From Porogramme epimiltina (lineage: Eukaryota > Basidiomycota > Agaricomycetes > Polyporales > Polyporaceae): DNA of 64,000 bases. The notes under the pieces are model-generated. The model did no database searches and was not told the origin of the DNA. It worked only from the letters and a program-made list of their open reading frames with translations. A program made the position numbers and the translations under genes. This document shows positions 59,741-64,000 of this stretch, piece by piece (the stretch's first letter is position 1; each line of letters starts with the position of its first letter). The DNA lies in assembly GCA_900155495.1 (NCBI GenBank), contig FTLJ01000237.1, positions 54,362-118,361 of the forward strand, in the 5' to 3' direction.

Positions 59741-60881
59741 CCTGCCCGCCCCGCCCCCTCCGTTCCGCCACCTTCCCTCCGTTTCCCCCTCCACCCATTC
59801 CTCGCTTGTGACGCCGGCCACGCTCAGCCCGTGGGGCGTGCAGGGCATGCCACCGCCCGGACCTCCTCTCCATCTACGCCTCATCTTCACGACCATGCAT
59901 ATCAGTGCTATCACGACATACGGACACATGCTATACCTCATAATACTTGGTCTCTACCCCCGTAACTCCCGGTGTTGCTTCTCCCCGCCTCTACCCCTTA
60001 TTGCATCTGTGCCACATCGGTGTCCATACGTGTCTTCATATTGTTTTCGGTATTTGTCAATGTAGACTTTCTCTCGACGTTTATATGGGCTTTGCGTGTT
60101 CCTCGGACATCTTAAACCCCTTACTGCGCCATGTGGTGGGAAGATTGCCTGGCCCAATGGGCGGCGGACCAGACGGAACCAGGTCTGCGCAGTGAGTACG
60201 CTGGCATTCTATTCGTTCCTGGGTGCGCGTTTGTACCGCCTTGCCTTGTCAACGGGCCCTTGGCCACGCCAGCCTAGGCCGTTCCCCGACGTTCCGTGTC
60301 AGCCAACCTCACGACTAATCGATATGTCGTCGTACCGCCCCGTACACACACGCCGTAAGGGCTCTAACCCCATTGCTCTGCGACACTGCGGGGTAGACCG
60401 GAAATTGAGCGGTGCTCACCTGCGGGGTCACGCTATATCCCCACACTCCCATATGCGGTAGCCGAATTGCCTAATCGCGACGCTCCGGGCCGCGTATAAG
60501 AGTCAGATAGACCCACTATCCGATTTTCTGCAACCCCGCATCTCCCCTCGCGCCCCGTAGTGTCCGCATCGGCGACGCCGCACACCAGCAGGCAACGTAA
60601 GTAGCACCCGCCCTGTCCGCCTTCGACCCGTCGCGTCAGCCTGCTCACCCGCGGCCCCCTCCTCGCGTTAGGCAGCGATCTATCCGGAACGCATCAGAGC
60701 ATTTATTTCACGTGCATCGGCATCGCGCAAGGATCGCTCCTCCCCGCACGTCCGTGAAATCTCTACACAACACAGGTGCGCGGCCCCGGCGGTGCTTCAT
60801 ATAGATGTGGCGGAGCGTCCGGTCTCACCCAATTGCCCCCTTTCCCATTCGCCCCCCGTGCTCACCGGACGGGTACCCGCT
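59741..60881. other. intergenic, promoter of aspartate aminotransferase
   Basis: 1.1 kb. A TATAA-like gtataag at about 60494 and a GAGTCA at 60500-60505 lie roughly 380 bp before the first ATG; leader introns are possible. No gene seen. Confidence 0.4.
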
Positions 60882-63509
<2,628 letters not shown>

Positions 63510-64000
63510 GTACACTGTAGCGGGGCGTGCTGCGGCTGGGAGGAGTGGGCCGGGGTGGTGGCCGTGGGCGCAGCCTGGGACGGCCCTGGGGACGGACTCG
63601 GCGGTGGGAGGCGGGCGCCGGAATGGGAAGCGAAATAAGATTGGACGTGCTTTGTATGTAGATTAGAGGGGGCGTGGGAACATGACGTATGCGTACCTGG
63701 CGGACAGCCTAGACCTATTGCGGCCGAAAAAGGGAGCGGTGACATCATGGCGGCAGAGACGAGAAGGATGGTTCCGCATCATTTTCATACAGACTCGGTC
63801 GCCCCCCGCGGCGTCGCCCACCGGCACCACAACTCTCTCTCTTCCCGTTCCCGTCGCCTACCACCCTCCCTTTCTGGCTGCGCCCTCCTCCTCTGCCTCC
63901 GCCCCCGCCCCCGCCTCCTCCTCCTCCTCCTCCCTCCACCCCGCCCCAGGCCGCGCCCGCGCCCGCCCCCAGGTGCGTCCCAGAGGGCCCAGTCCATCCC
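63510..64000. other. 3' flank and pyrimidine-rich repeat region
   Basis: After the aspartate aminotransferase stop. From about 63820 the plus strand is almost pure pyrimidine, with CTC/CCT and CCGCCC repeats at 63886-63945. Frames open on the minus strand here encode only Gly/Arg runs and are not genes. Confidence 0.5.

Noticed and set aside
58419..59873. 484-codon antisense open frame over the AN1 gene and its upstream region
   Set aside because: Arg/Pro/Ser-rich, no domain, crosses a clear plus-strand gene; open only because of GC content.

Overview
The window is nuclear DNA of a basidiomycete fungus, most likely an agaricomycete of polypore type. Genes are dense, lie on both strands and are cut by many 50-60 nt introns. 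The protein families (DUF6533 membrane proteins, Mch1-like MFS, fungal Hv1, Mss51, FAR-17a) fit that group. I rebuilt every gene model by eye from splice signals, reading frame and family conservation. Exon borders are therefore proposals, usually supported by phase agreement across the whole gene.

Layout. 0-7 kb: three tandem same-strand DUF6533 membrane-protein paralogues, the first cut by the window edge. 7.4-8.2 kb: a voltage-gated proton channel. 8.9-21.3 kb: an unusual U6 snRNA gene and a 33-exon ABCC-type transporter, flanked by two paralogous four-helix membrane proteins of unknown function. 22.6-30.3 kb: an Mch1-like MFS transporter, ALG3 and an M13 metallopeptidase. 30.8-34.3 kb: a divergent pair of probable mitochondrial proteins (scramblase, Mss51-like). 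34.6-44 kb: CDC45, HIS3, a CUE/AlkB/GRF dioxygenase, a membrane-anchored M24B peptidase and an RRP3-type helicase. 44-52.6 kb: a 2-oxoglutarate dioxygenase, an intron-containing tRNA-Ser(GCU), a CMR1-like WD40 protein and TRS130. 53-63.5 kb: FAR-17a/AIG1-like protein, ARG4, a syntaxin (SSO type), a small AN1 zinc-finger protein and aspartate aminotransferase.

Most genes are housekeeping and do not form one pathway. Two promoter themes link some of them. TGACTC/TGAGTCA (Gcn4/CPC1-type) sites stand before HIS3 and ARG4. ACGCGT boxes, usually with CACGTG, stand before CDC45, the AlkB-like gene, CMR1 and the proton channel.

The strongest novelties concern gene structure: a 2-nt microexon at the same place in two DUF6533 paralogues, an 8-nt microexon in all three, an AT-AC intron in HIS3 that restores a metal-ligand glutamate, GC-AG introns in the ABC gene, and a U6 gene with a divergent 3' domain. 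I found no CRISPR array, prophage, transposon or toxin locus.
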